64,000 bases of DNA from Duganella sp. CF402 (GTDB lineage: Bacteria; Pseudomonadota; Gammaproteobacteria; Burkholderiales; Burkholderiaceae_D), in NCBI RefSeq assembly GCF_900109645.1, contig NZ_FOBG01000001.1, positions 3,144,262-3,208,261 of the forward strand, given 5' to 3'. Below the pieces are notes generated by a model that searched no databases, had not been told where the DNA came from, and saw nothing but the letters and a program-made list of their open reading frames with translations. Each line of letters opens with the position of its first letter. The stretch's first letter is position 1. Below are positions 34,047-41,986 of the stretch, piece after piece. A program made the translations under genes and the position numbers.

Positions 34047-34811
34047 CGGCTTTTTGAAGCGCAGTACGAAGCGGTCGGTTTTGCCGCGCACGGCGGGGTC
34101 GAAGATTTTCAGCTGATGGTCGTCGCCCGGTACTGCCAGCACGGTGGTTTCGCCATCGAGCACGAAGCCCGCTTTTAGCACCTCGGCCTTGACCGCTTCT
34201 GGATCGATGCGGTGCAGGTCTTCGGTATTTTTCAAGCCGCTGCCCGCGACTGCCGCGTGGTCTGCCACGATGTAGTAGCCGCCCGGTTTCAGGCGCTTGA
34301 AGACGGCCTGGTTGAAGGCGTTCACGTCGGCGCCTTTCATAAAGCTGTCGTGCAGGTCGTGGTAATTCTCGAAGGTCCAGAAGACGTCGACTTTGTTGTA
34401 TAGATCCGTTTGCGGCTGCTCGGCGGCGGGATAGGACGTCGCTTCGACGTTGCCATGACCCGGTTCGGACGAAATGGCTTTGGCCAGCGCCAGCGGATCG
34501 GATTTGAAGCCGGTGATTTCGGCCGGCACGTAGGCGTAGACTTTGCCGTTAGGCCCCACCAGCGTCGAGAACAGGCGCGACCAGTAGCCGCCACCCGGCC
34601 AGATATCCACCACCACGTCGCCCTTTTTCACTTTGGAGAACGCCAGCAGTTCCGCCGGCAGGCGCACGCTGTCCTGCTGAACATCTTTTTCGGGACGTGC
34701 TTTATCAGTAACCGCCGATGACGGCGTCTGCGCCTGCGCTGGCAGCGACAGCAGCAACGGCGTGAGTGCCAGCATCGCCAGCGTGGACTTCAAGAACAAT
34801 GCAGATTTCAT
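34038..34811 (-). CDS. Exported class-I SAM methyltransferase-fold protein
   Basis: 257 residues. A clear Sec signal peptide (FLKSTLAMLALTPLLLSLPAQAQ) precedes a Rossmann-like methyltransferase domain. Motif I is VVVDIWPGGGYWSRLF; a later acidic strand precedes FKRLKPGGYYIVADHAA (motif III-like). Such predicted periplasmic methyltransferase-like proteins exist in proteobacteria, but SAM is not known to be available in the periplasm, so the activity is an open question. Convergent with rng. Confidence 0.8.
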   Translation of the reverse strand: MKSALFLKSTLAMLALTPLLLSLPAQAQTPSSAVTDKARPEKDVQQDSVRLPAELLAFSKVKKGDVVVDIWPGGGYWSRLFSTLVGPNGKVYAYVPAEITGFKSDPLALAKAISSEPGHGNVEATSYPAAEQPQTDLYNKVDVFWTFENYHDLHDSFMKGADVNAFNQAVFKRLKPGGYYIVADHAAVAGSGLKNTEDLHRIDPEAVKAEVLKAGFVLDGETTVLAVPGDDHQLKIFDPAVRGKTDRFVLRFKKPSH

Positions 34812-34873
34812 GGATCGGACCTTTCCTGAGTTTCCGCGCCCGTCGCGCGGCTGCGCTATCTTACTCCGCCCAT

Positions 34874-34899
34874 AAAAAAAGCTCGCCGAAGCGAGCTTT
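34874..34899 (-). terminator. Intrinsic terminator of aceA
   Basis: A 9-bp stem (AAAGCTCGC at 34878-34886 with 34891-34899) and a CGAA loop on the plus strand. Read leftward it is followed by a run of T, placing termination just after the aceA stop at 34918. Confidence 0.9.
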
Positions 34900-34917
34900 C
34901 GTTGAACCGAACCGGTC

Positions 34918-36498
34918 TTAGAACTGGTTCATGGTGTTGTCTTTACCAGCGGCCTTCAGGGCTGCTTCGCCGCTGAAGTAGTCTTTGTGGTCATCGCCGA
35001 TGTCCGAGCCGGACATGTTCTGGTGCTTGACGCAGGCGATGCCTTGACGGATCTCTTTACGCTGCACGCCAGCCACGTAGCCCAGCATGCCCTGGTCGCC
35101 GAAGTATTCCTTGGCCAGGTTGTCGGTCGACAGCGCGGCGGTGTGGTAGGTCGGCAGCGTGATCAGGTGGTGGAAGATGCCGGCTTCGCGGGCGGCGTCC
35201 GCCTGGAAGGTGCGGATCTTCTCGTCGGCCACCTTGGCCAGCACGGTCTCGTCGTACTCGACACTCATCAGTTGCGAACGCTCGTAGTTCGACACGTCCT
35301 GGCCGGCAGCCTTCATCGCGTCGTAGGCCTGCTGACGGAAGTTCAGGGTCCAGTTGAACGATGGGCTGTTGTTGTACACCAGCTTGGCGTTCGGGATGAC
35401 CTTGCGGATTTCGCTGACCATGCCGCCGATCTGGGCGATGTGCGGTTTCTCGGTTTCGATCCACAGCAGGTCGGCGCCGTTTTGCAGCGAGGTGATGCAA
35501 TCGAGTACGCAGCGTGCCTCGCCGGTGCCGGCGCGGAACTGGAACAGGTTGCTTGGCAGGCGCTTAGGACGCAGCAGTTTGCCGTCGCGCTTGATGATGA
35601 CGTCGCCGTTGCCCAGCGCGTCGGCCGAGACTTCGTCGCAGTCCAGGAAGGAGTTGTACTGGTCGCCCAGGTCGCCAGGGGTGTTGGTGACGGCGATCTG
35701 CTTGGTCAGGCCGGCGCCCAGCGAGTCGGTACGGGCCACGATGATGCCGTCGTCCACGCCCAGTTCCAGGAAGGCGTAGCGGATGGCGCGGATCTTGGCC
35801 AGGAAGTCTTCGTGCGGCACGGTGACTTTACCATCCTGGTGACCGCATTGCTTCTCGTCCGATACCTGGTTCTCGATCTGGATGCAGCAGGCGCCGGCTT
35901 CGATGAACTGCTTGGCCAGCAGGTAGGTCGCTTCGGCGTTGCCAAAGCCGGCGTCGATGTCGGCGATGATAGGCACGACATGGGTCACGTGGTTGTCGAT
36001 CTTCGATTGGATCGCGGCCTTTTCAGCAGCAGGCGCGGCGTCCAGCTGGCGGAACAGGCCGCCCAGTTCGCGGGCATCGGCCTGGCGCAGGAAGGTGTAC
36101 AGCTCTTTGATCAGCGCCGAGACGGCGGTTTTCTCGTGCATCGACTGGTCTGGCAGCGGGCCGAATTCCGAGCGCAGTGCGGCAACCATCCAGCCCGACA
36201 GGTAGAGGTAGCGGCGGTCGGTGCTGTTGAAGTGCTTCTTGATCGAGATCATTTTTTGCTGACCGATGAAACCGTGCCAGCAGCCCAGCGACTGGGTGTA
36301 TTTCGATGGATCCTTGTCGTAGGCCTCCATGTCGGCGCGCATGATCTTGGCGGTGTACTTGGCGATATCCAGACCGGTCTTGAATTTGTTCTGGGCGCGC
36401 ATGCGTGCGGCGGACTCGGGATTGATGGCGTTCCAGGCGGCGCCTTGTTGCTCTTTCAAACCAGCAACTGCCTTGATGTCGTCTTGGTACTGGGACAT
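34918..36498 (-). CDS. aceA: Isocitrate lyase (long form)
   Basis: 526 residues. It cleaves isocitrate to glyoxylate and succinate, the entry to the glyoxylate shunt needed for growth on acetate or fatty acids. The catalytic cysteine is C218 in EKQCGHQDGKVTVPH. Metal-binding IIADIDAGFGN, IVARTDS and the later YNNSPSFNW block are intact. The length and the QCGHQDGK variant match the long class seen in Pseudomonas and Burkholderiales, not the 434-residue E. coli type. It has its own promoter and palindrome and its own terminator. Malate synthase is not in this window. Confidence 0.97.
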   Translation of the reverse strand: MSQYQDDIKAVAGLKEQQGAAWNAINPESAARMRAQNKFKTGLDIAKYTAKIMRADMEAYDKDPSKYTQSLGCWHGFIGQQKMISIKKHFNSTDRRYLYLSGWMVAALRSEFGPLPDQSMHEKTAVSALIKELYTFLRQADARELGGLFRQLDAAPAAEKAAIQSKIDNHVTHVVPIIADIDAGFGNAEATYLLAKQFIEAGACCIQIENQVSDEKQCGHQDGKVTVPHEDFLAKIRAIRYAFLELGVDDGIIVARTDSLGAGLTKQIAVTNTPGDLGDQYNSFLDCDEVSADALGNGDVIIKRDGKLLRPKRLPSNLFQFRAGTGEARCVLDCITSLQNGADLLWIETEKPHIAQIGGMVSEIRKVIPNAKLVYNNSPSFNWTLNFRQQAYDAMKAAGQDVSNYERSQLMSVEYDETVLAKVADEKIRTFQADAAREAGIFHHLITLPTYHTAALSTDNLAKEYFGDQGMLGYVAGVQRKEIRQGIACVKHQNMSGSDIGDDHKDYFSGEAALKAAGKDNTMNQF

Positions 36499-36568
36499 GG
36501 TGTATCTCCTAAAAGAAAAGTAAGTAAGTCTTCAAGCTAAGTCTTCGAGTGCCGAACTGCATGACTAA

Positions 36569-36597
36569 ATAGTAGGCCATTCTGATGCGTTGCACAA
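36569..36597 (-). promoter_or_regulatory. aceA promoter
   Basis: On the minus strand -35 TTGTGC (36592-36597), a 17-base spacer, and -10 TACTAT (36569-36574). Transcription would start near 36562, giving a leader of about 63 bases. The 14-bp palindrome lies one base upstream of the -35. Confidence 0.6.
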
Positions 36598-36598
36598 A

Positions 36599-36612
36599 GT
36601 CTTATATAAGAC
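36599..36612. promoter_or_regulatory. 14-bp perfect palindrome upstream of aceA
   Basis: GTCTTATATAAGAC is perfectly symmetric and abuts the aceA -35. This looks like a GntR-type operator, a common regulator type of TCA and methylcitrate genes. The rest of the AT-rich region 36613-36747 shows no gene. Confidence 0.6.
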
Positions 36613-36747
36613 ATATAACTTAATTTATTTCCTTATTTTTCAATTAGTTAGATACGATTTTCCATGATACAAAATTACTTTTCAAAAAATGGAAAAAATC
36701 ATGCGGCGGGCCACCATGTCAAATTCCGCGATGTGAAACGACTTTTC

Positions 36748-37602
36748 TTATACCGAGGTAATCACATTGTTTAAGCGCCGTACCGCCTGTTCCGGCAGCA
36801 CCAGCTTGCCGGCTGCAAGGTTCTGGCGCAGGTGCACGCGCGACGAGGTACCCGGAATCAGCAAGATATTCGGCGCGCGCTGCAGCAGCCAGGCCAGCGC
36901 GGTTTGCATCGGCGTGGCGTCCAGCTCGGCCGCCACCTCGGCCAGGATGGACGATTGCAGCGGCGAGAAACCGCCCAGCGGGAAGAACGGCACGTAGGCG
37001 ATGCCCTGCCCGGCCAGCTGGTCGATGAAGGCGTCGTCCTGGCGGTACACCAGGTTGTACTGGTTCTGCACGCAGACGATGTCGGCAATGCCGCGCGCCT
37101 GCTGCACCTGGCGCGCGGTGGCGTTGCTCAGGCCGATGTGGCGAATCAGGCCGCGCTGCTGCAAGCCGGCCAGCGCGGTGATGTGAGCTTCGATATCGCC
37201 TTCGGCCGGGCCCATCACATCAAACATCAGGCGCATGTTGACCACGTCCAGCACGTCGAGGCCGAGGTTGCGCAGGTTGTCGTGTACGGCGGCTTCCAGC
37301 TCCTCGGGAGACTGGGCCGGCAGCCATGAGGCATCGGCGCCGCGTACCGCGCCGACCTTGGTGACGATAGTCAGCCCGTCACGATATGGATGCAGGGCTT
37401 CGCGGATCAGCTGATTGGTGATGTGCGGGCCGTAGAAGTCGCTGGTGTCGATGTGGTTGACGCCGCTCTCCACCGCCTCGCGCAGCACCGCCAGCGCTTC
37501 CTCGCGGTTCTTGGGCTGGCCGAAGGCATGCGCGCCGGCCAGTTGCATGGCGCCATAGCCCATGCGGTTGATGGTCAGATCACCAAGCTGGAATGTACTC
37601 AT
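36748..37602 (-). CDS. Aldo/keto reductase
   Basis: 284 residues. An NAD(P)H-dependent (beta/alpha)8 barrel: N-terminus LTINRMGYGAMQLAG, catalytic aspartate and tyrosine in HIDTSDFYGPH, lysine in IVTKVG, and cofactor-binding LLIPGTSSRVHLRQNLAAG. It is of the AKR group of YdbC/oxidoreductase-like proteins. ATG 37602 was chosen because MSTFQLGDLTINR is the family start and is preceded by AGGAGA. It is divergent from the LysR gene at 37709, which probably controls it. Substrate unknown. Confidence 0.9.
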   Translation of the reverse strand: MSTFQLGDLTINRMGYGAMQLAGAHAFGQPKNREEALAVLREAVESGVNHIDTSDFYGPHITNQLIREALHPYRDGLTIVTKVGAVRGADASWLPAQSPEELEAAVHDNLRNLGLDVLDVVNMRLMFDVMGPAEGDIEAHITALAGLQQRGLIRHIGLSNATARQVQQARGIADIVCVQNQYNLVYRQDDAFIDQLAGQGIAYVPFFPLGGFSPLQSSILAEVAAELDATPMQTALAWLLQRAPNILLIPGTSSRVHLRQNLAAGKLVLPEQAVRRLNNVITSV

Positions 37603-37708
37603 GTGTTTCTCCTGTAGATGGGTTGATGAGCACAGTCTAGGCATCCTGGCGCTGTGCGACAATACATGGCAATAGCACAGCTTGTGCCGGATTCAGGACA
37701 ATCAAAAT

Positions 37709-38608
37709 ATGGCGGATTTACAGGACGTGGGCGCATTCGTCGCCGTGGCCCGGCATGGCGGCTTTCGCGAAGCCGCGCGCAAGACCGGCAGCAGTGCCTC
37801 GCAACTGAGCGAGGCGGTGCGGCGGCTGGAAGCAGGACTGGGCGTGCGCCTGCTGCACCGGACCACGCGCAGCGTGGCCGCCACCGACGCCGGCCAGCGC
37901 CTGCTGGAACAACTGACGCCGGCGCTCGATGCGGTGGAGACCGCGCTCGATGTGGTCAACGGCTTCCGCGACCGGCCGGCCGGGCGGCTGCGGCTGAACG
38001 TGCCGACCAGCGCGGCCAAGGCGGTGCTGCCGCGCATCCTGCCGGCTTTTCACAGAGCCTACCCCGACATCACAGTGGAGGTGATCGTCGACGACAGTTT
38101 CGTCGACCTGCTGCGCAGCGGCTGCGACGCCGGCATCCGCTACGGCGAACGCATGGAACAGGACATGGTGGCCACGCCCATCGGTCCGCGCCGGCAGCGG
38201 TTCGCGCTGGCCGCCTCGCCCGCCTATTTGCAGCAACACGGCGTACCCAAAAAGCCGCAAGACCTGCTGCAGCACATCTGCCTGCGCGGCCGCTTCAACA
38301 GCGGCGCCATGCCGCCGTGGGAGTTCGAGCACAAGGGCAAGAAGGTGGTGATCGAACCGCATGGCCCGCTGATCGTCAACCTGGGCGCGGGCGCCGATCT
38401 CAAGGTCGATGCCGCCGTCGGCGGCGCCGGACTGGTGTACCTGTTCGAGGACTGGCTCCAGCCCTACTTCGAGCGCGGCCAGCTGGCGCCGGTGCTGGAA
38501 CGCTGGTGGCCGGCGTTCGAGGGACCGTTGCTGTACTACCCAGGCCGCCGCTACCTGCCGGCGCCGCTGCGGGCCTTCGTCGACTTCATCCAGACCATGC
38601 GCTGGTAA
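37709..38608 (+). CDS. LysR-family transcriptional regulator
   Basis: 299 residues with the LysR helix-turn-helix (LQDVGAFVAVARHGGFREAA, then SASQLSEAVRRLEAGLGVRLL) and a complete effector domain (PAGRLRLNVPTSAAKAVLPR...). The style is that of the CrgA/DsdC-like group of short LysR proteins, commonly divergent from the oxidoreductase they control, as here (106 bases from the aldo/keto reductase start). The start ATG 37709 fits MADLQDVGAFV. Effector unknown. Confidence 0.9.
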   Translation: MADLQDVGAFVAVARHGGFREAARKTGSSASQLSEAVRRLEAGLGVRLLHRTTRSVAATDAGQRLLEQLTPALDAVETALDVVNGFRDRPAGRLRLNVPTSAAKAVLPRILPAFHRAYPDITVEVIVDDSFVDLLRSGCDAGIRYGERMEQDMVATPIGPRRQRFALAASPAYLQQHGVPKKPQDLLQHICLRGRFNSGAMPPWEFEHKGKKVVIEPHGPLIVNLGAGADLKVDAAVGGAGLVYLFEDWLQPYFERGQLAPVLERWWPAFEGPLLYYPGRRYLPAPLRAFVDFIQTMRW

Positions 38609-38683
38609 ATTGCTGCACTGCCGCTAGCACTCTTTCAATGTTGACGATATAGTCAATGCACAAATCACAACAAAGGAGACAGC

Positions 38684-39340
38684 ATGATCATCAAACGTTC
38701 GTTTGCAGTGCTCTGTTTCATCCTGCCGTGCGCACTCGCGTCGGCGGGCAACCCGGCATCGGTGCCGCTGCCGGCGCCGGCCATCGGCGATTCCTGGACT
38801 TATCAATATACCGATGTGTGGAAAGGCGCCAAGGGCAATATCAACCGCATCGAGGTGGCCGCCATCGACGAGGCCGGCATCCATGTCGATATCAAGCGCG
38901 CCGCCAGCGGCGCCCTGCTCACCAAACAGCTGTTCAGCCCGGAAATGAATCCGGTCGACCGTGGCGGCATGCACTTCGCACCCGCGTTCGCGCGCTACGC
39001 CTTCCCGCTGGCGCCGGGCAAGGAATGGAACAGCGACGTCACCGGCAACAATCCCAAGCTGGGCAAGAACTGGCGCTATCACATCAAGGGCAAGGTGCTG
39101 GACTGGGAAAAAGTGCGGGTGCCGGCCGGCGAATTCGACGCGCTGAAGATCGTGGTGGAAGCCACCTACAGCGCCGAGGATACGTTCACCAAGAACGGCA
39201 GCGGCCAGCTGACCGAAACCGTGTGGTTCGTCCCCGAGATCAACAACTTCGTCAAGCTCGACTACCGCGACACCGACTGGCAAGGCCGGCTGTACAACCG
39301 CGACAGCTGGGAACTGACCAGCTACGCCCACAAGCAATAG
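38684..39340 (+). CDS. Secreted protein of unknown function
   Basis: 218 residues with a Sec signal peptide (FAVLCFILPCALASAGN). The mature part is beta-rich: IGDSWTYQYTDVWKG, an AFPLAPGKEWNSDV strand, a VPAGEFDALKIVVEATY strand, and a final NFVKLDYRD...DSWELTSY. This tryptophan-starting plan (GDSWTY...VPAGEFDALKI) recalls DUF3108-like lipocalin-type periplasmic proteins, but I do not recognise it with certainty. ATG 38684 follows AAAGGAGACAGC, a good ribosome site. Convergent with the TadG-like gene, one base apart. Confidence 0.72.
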   Translation: MIIKRSFAVLCFILPCALASAGNPASVPLPAPAIGDSWTYQYTDVWKGAKGNINRIEVAAIDEAGIHVDIKRAASGALLTKQLFSPEMNPVDRGGMHFAPAFARYAFPLAPGKEWNSDVTGNNPKLGKNWRYHIKGKVLDWEKVRVPAGEFDALKIVVEATYSAEDTFTKNGSGQLTETVWFVPEINNFVKLDYRDTDWQGRLYNRDSWELTSYAHKQ

Positions 39341-40711
39341 TCATTTCGAAATCCGCAAAATCGCCGACGCCAGCTTGGAGAAGCACGGCGTCAGGTCGGC
39401 CTGGGTGGCCGCATAGCAGTAGACGCCGATCGGCTTGTAGGCGTTGTAGCAGCGCGCCGGTGCGTCGGCGGAGTTGGCCATGCATTTCAGCGTGTCCTCG
39501 CCCTTCTCGCCATCGGCGCCGGTGCCGGTCTTCAGGCTCGCCCCCAATCCCAGCGTGAACACATAAGTGCCCTCGTCGCGCGCCTTGGCAGCCATCGCCT
39601 CGACCAGGTTGCGCGCGGCGCGGTTGACGTTTTTGTAGGTGATGGCGTTGGTCACCACGCGCGGCGAGCTGGTCACGATGGGGAATTCGTGCGCCACCGC
39701 CGGATCGTTCCAGATCTTGGTGGCCGTGCTGTGCGCGTTGTACCAGTCCGGCAAGGCCGTGGCCTTGGCGGTGATGTCGGACGGCGTGCAACTGCCGCCG
39801 ATGTCGTCCGATTGCTTGTCCAGGTAGTACAGCCCGCCCGGCGTGCCCGAGCCATCGTCGTCGGTGGTGATGGTGCCGGGTATGTAGTTGCCCGACGCGT
39901 CCCGGCAGTCGGTGCTGCTGTTCCACTTGACCGTGGTGCCGAACGAGTTCGGCGCGCCGTCCGAGAAGAACACGATCACGCGCAGGTTGGACCAGTTGTT
40001 GTTAGCGGTCGGCATGTCGTTGAGCTGCTTGCGCGCCGCGTACATGCCTTCCGGCGAGGCGGTCGAGCCGGTGAAGCTGTAGTTCTTGATGTGGTTGTTC
40101 ATGCTGGTGCGGTCGAAACCGCGCGCGGTCTGGCGGATCGGGTCGTCGATCACGGCGCCGTAGGAAAAATGCAGCAGGCCGACGCGGTCGCGGGCGACGT
40201 TGAACTGGTTGAGGAAGGTCTGCGCCGAGCTGCGCACATTGGCCGCCGAACCGGACAGCGAGCCCGAGGTGTCGAGCACCACCACCATGTCGAGGTCCTT
40301 GCGCTTGGTCTCGGTCAGCACGCCCGGCGACAAGGGGCCGGTGCTGAAGCCGCCAAACAGCGCGGTCGGCATGGTGGCCGAGGCGCTGACGGTAATCGTC
40401 ACCTCGCTGGTGTTGAAGACCACGTTGATGTCGTTCAGGGTCGCGGTCGACATCAGGTAGTTGGCCGGGAAGTTGGCATAGAAGAAGCGCTGCCCGGCCG
40501 CCTTGGCGTTGGCCATCTGCTCGGTCTGGTTATTGCCGTTGCTGATGGCGCGCGCGGCCGCCAACCCGGCCGCATCGGTAGCCGCGTTGAGCTTGGACTT
40601 GACCATGTAGCTGAGGCCGGCAGTAAAGGCCAAGCCCACCACCGCCAGCAAGGTGGTCAGCGAGACGATCACCATCACGGTGATGCCGCCGCGTTGTCTG
40701 TGTAAAGTCAT
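39341..40711 (-). CDS. tadG: TadG-like pilus protein with von Willebrand A domain
   Basis: 456 residues. A positively charged N-terminus and one hydrophobic segment (MTLHRQRGGITVMVIVSLTT) followed by the LNAATDAAGLAAARAI block are typical of TadG-like proteins. A VWA domain follows with a MIDAS site DTSGS (D147-S151, in DLDMVVVLDTSGS). It is thought to sit at the inner membrane/periplasm as a minor pilin or adhesion component of the Tad pilus. It is last of three leftward genes with tadE-like genes (1-base overlap with the next). Confidence 0.85.
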   Translation of the reverse strand: MTLHRQRGGITVMVIVSLTTLLAVVGLAFTAGLSYMVKSKLNAATDAAGLAAARAISNGNNQTEQMANAKAAGQRFFYANFPANYLMSTATLNDINVVFNTSEVTITVSASATMPTALFGGFSTGPLSPGVLTETKRKDLDMVVVLDTSGSLSGSAANVRSSAQTFLNQFNVARDRVGLLHFSYGAVIDDPIRQTARGFDRTSMNNHIKNYSFTGSTASPEGMYAARKQLNDMPTANNNWSNLRVIVFFSDGAPNSFGTTVKWNSSTDCRDASGNYIPGTITTDDDGSGTPGGLYYLDKQSDDIGGSCTPSDITAKATALPDWYNAHSTATKIWNDPAVAHEFPIVTSSPRVVTNAITYKNVNRAARNLVEAMAAKARDEGTYVFTLGLGASLKTGTGADGEKGEDTLKCMANSADAPARCYNAYKPIGVYCYAATQADLTPCFSKLASAILRISK

Positions 40712-41349
40712 CAGAACACCGTCATCGAGTAAAAGTCCGGCCCCAGCACCGGCGTGCTGAAGCCGGCAAAGCTGAAGCTCTGGAACAGCATGTTGAATTT
40801 GTAGAACACTTCGACCACATAGATCACTTCACCGTCGATCAACTGGCCGCTCATCAGCGATACCGAGGGGGCGTTATTGCCGCTCGGGACCAGGCAGGTG
40901 CCGGCGGTGCCGCTGGCCCAGTTGGCGCAGGTCCACACCTTGCTGGCCGGGCCGTAGCCGCTGACGCGGAAGCCGCGATTATTCACGCTGTCGTCCCAGC
41001 GGTACTGTTCCAGCACAATGCTCTTGGTGACGCCGTTGGTGGTGGAGCCCATGATGCGCGTCACGTAGATCATGCCCAGCTTGTTCATGTCGAGCGGCGG
41101 CGCCGAGGCCGCCACCTGGCCGATGATGGTCTGGGCGTTTTCCGACAGCTGCAGCTTGCCGCGCGAGGCCAGGTTGGCGCCCTCGCGCGACAGGTTAATC
41201 AGGATCATATTGGCTTGCAGCGCGCGCGCCACGTCGACCAGCGCAATGAACAGCACCAGCAGGATGGGCAACAGCAGCGCGAACTCCACCGCAGCGATGC
41301 CGCGCTGGCTGCCGCGCGCGTGGCGGCGACTCAAGCACGTGGCCCGCAT
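40711..41349 (-). CDS. tadE: TadE-like pseudopilin
   Basis: 212 residues. The N-terminus is basic (RRHARGSQRG), then IAAVEFALLLPILLVLFIALVDVARALQANM, the TadE signature with the conserved glutamate five residues into the hydrophobic helix. The remainder is periplasmic. It is processed by a prepilin peptidase in related systems. It overlaps its neighbours by one base on each side and is translated with them. Confidence 0.87.
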   Translation of the reverse strand: MRATCLSRRHARGSQRGIAAVEFALLLPILLVLFIALVDVARALQANMILINLSREGANLASRGKLQLSENAQTIIGQVAASAPPLDMNKLGMIYVTRIMGSTTNGVTKSIVLEQYRWDDSVNNRGFRVSGYGPASKVWTCANWASGTAGTCLVPSGNNAPSVSLMSGQLIDGEVIYVVEVFYKFNMLFQSFSFAGFSTPVLGPDFYSMTVF

Positions 41350-41822
41350 CAGTAGTCCTCGTTCTGCATGGTGGCGGCCACGGTGAACTTGTATTCGCCG
41401 TTGGGGAAGAACACCGCCAGCAGCGGCGTGGCCAGCTTCCAGGTGCAGTCGAGCCGCAGCACCACGATGTCGCCGGGGTTGCCGAACATATTGGCGTTGT
41501 AGTTGCCGCTGCTGGCATAGGTGGCGCCGTTGACCGAGATGATGGGATTGACGCTCTCATACATCCCCATCGCGGTGTTTTTCATTTGCTGCACCACGGC
41601 CAGGTAGCGCTGCTGGCCGCTGGCCGCCGGGTCCTTGTCGGTGCGGCCGGTGACGGCATAACGCGCACCTTCGCGCACCGCGTACTGCATGGTCAGCGTG
41701 GTGTAGAACAAAATACTGAACTCGATCACGCCGATCAGCAGCAGGAAGGCGATCGGCGCAATGATGGCCATCTCGACGACGGCAGAGCCGCGCTGGCGGC
41801 GCAGGAATGCGGGTACGTTCAT
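41349..41822 (-). CDS. tadE: TadE-like pseudopilin
   Basis: 157 residues. Start MNVPAFLRRQRGSAVVEMAI (ATG 41822); the hydrophobic helix IAPIAFLLLIGVIEFSILFY has the TadE glutamate after GSAVVE. The C-terminal part is a short periplasmic domain. First gene of the leftward trio tadE-tadE-tadG. It is divergent from the two-component pair at 41987, with 164 bases between. Confidence 0.85.
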   Translation of the reverse strand: MNVPAFLRRQRGSAVVEMAIIAPIAFLLLIGVIEFSILFYTTLTMQYAVREGARYAVTGRTDKDPAASGQQRYLAVVQQMKNTAMGMYESVNPIISVNGATYASSGNYNANMFGNPGDIVVLRLDCTWKLATPLLAVFFPNGEYKFTVAATMQNEDY

Positions 41823-41986
41823 GATGTTGCGTCCGTGATACGGTGGAGTCGGGAACACCTGACTATGCAGGCGTGAATCATTACATGCAGCGTAGCACGC
41901 TCTCGCTAGACATTGCAGCGCCGTATGCGTAGACTCGATTGCGTTAGCAACAACTATCGAATCGCTATTTCGTTTAGTTTGCTTGT

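Noticed and set aside
34987-36540. Open frame of 517 codons opposite aceA
   Set aside because: Shadow of the isocitrate lyase gene, which is certain from its catalytic motifs.
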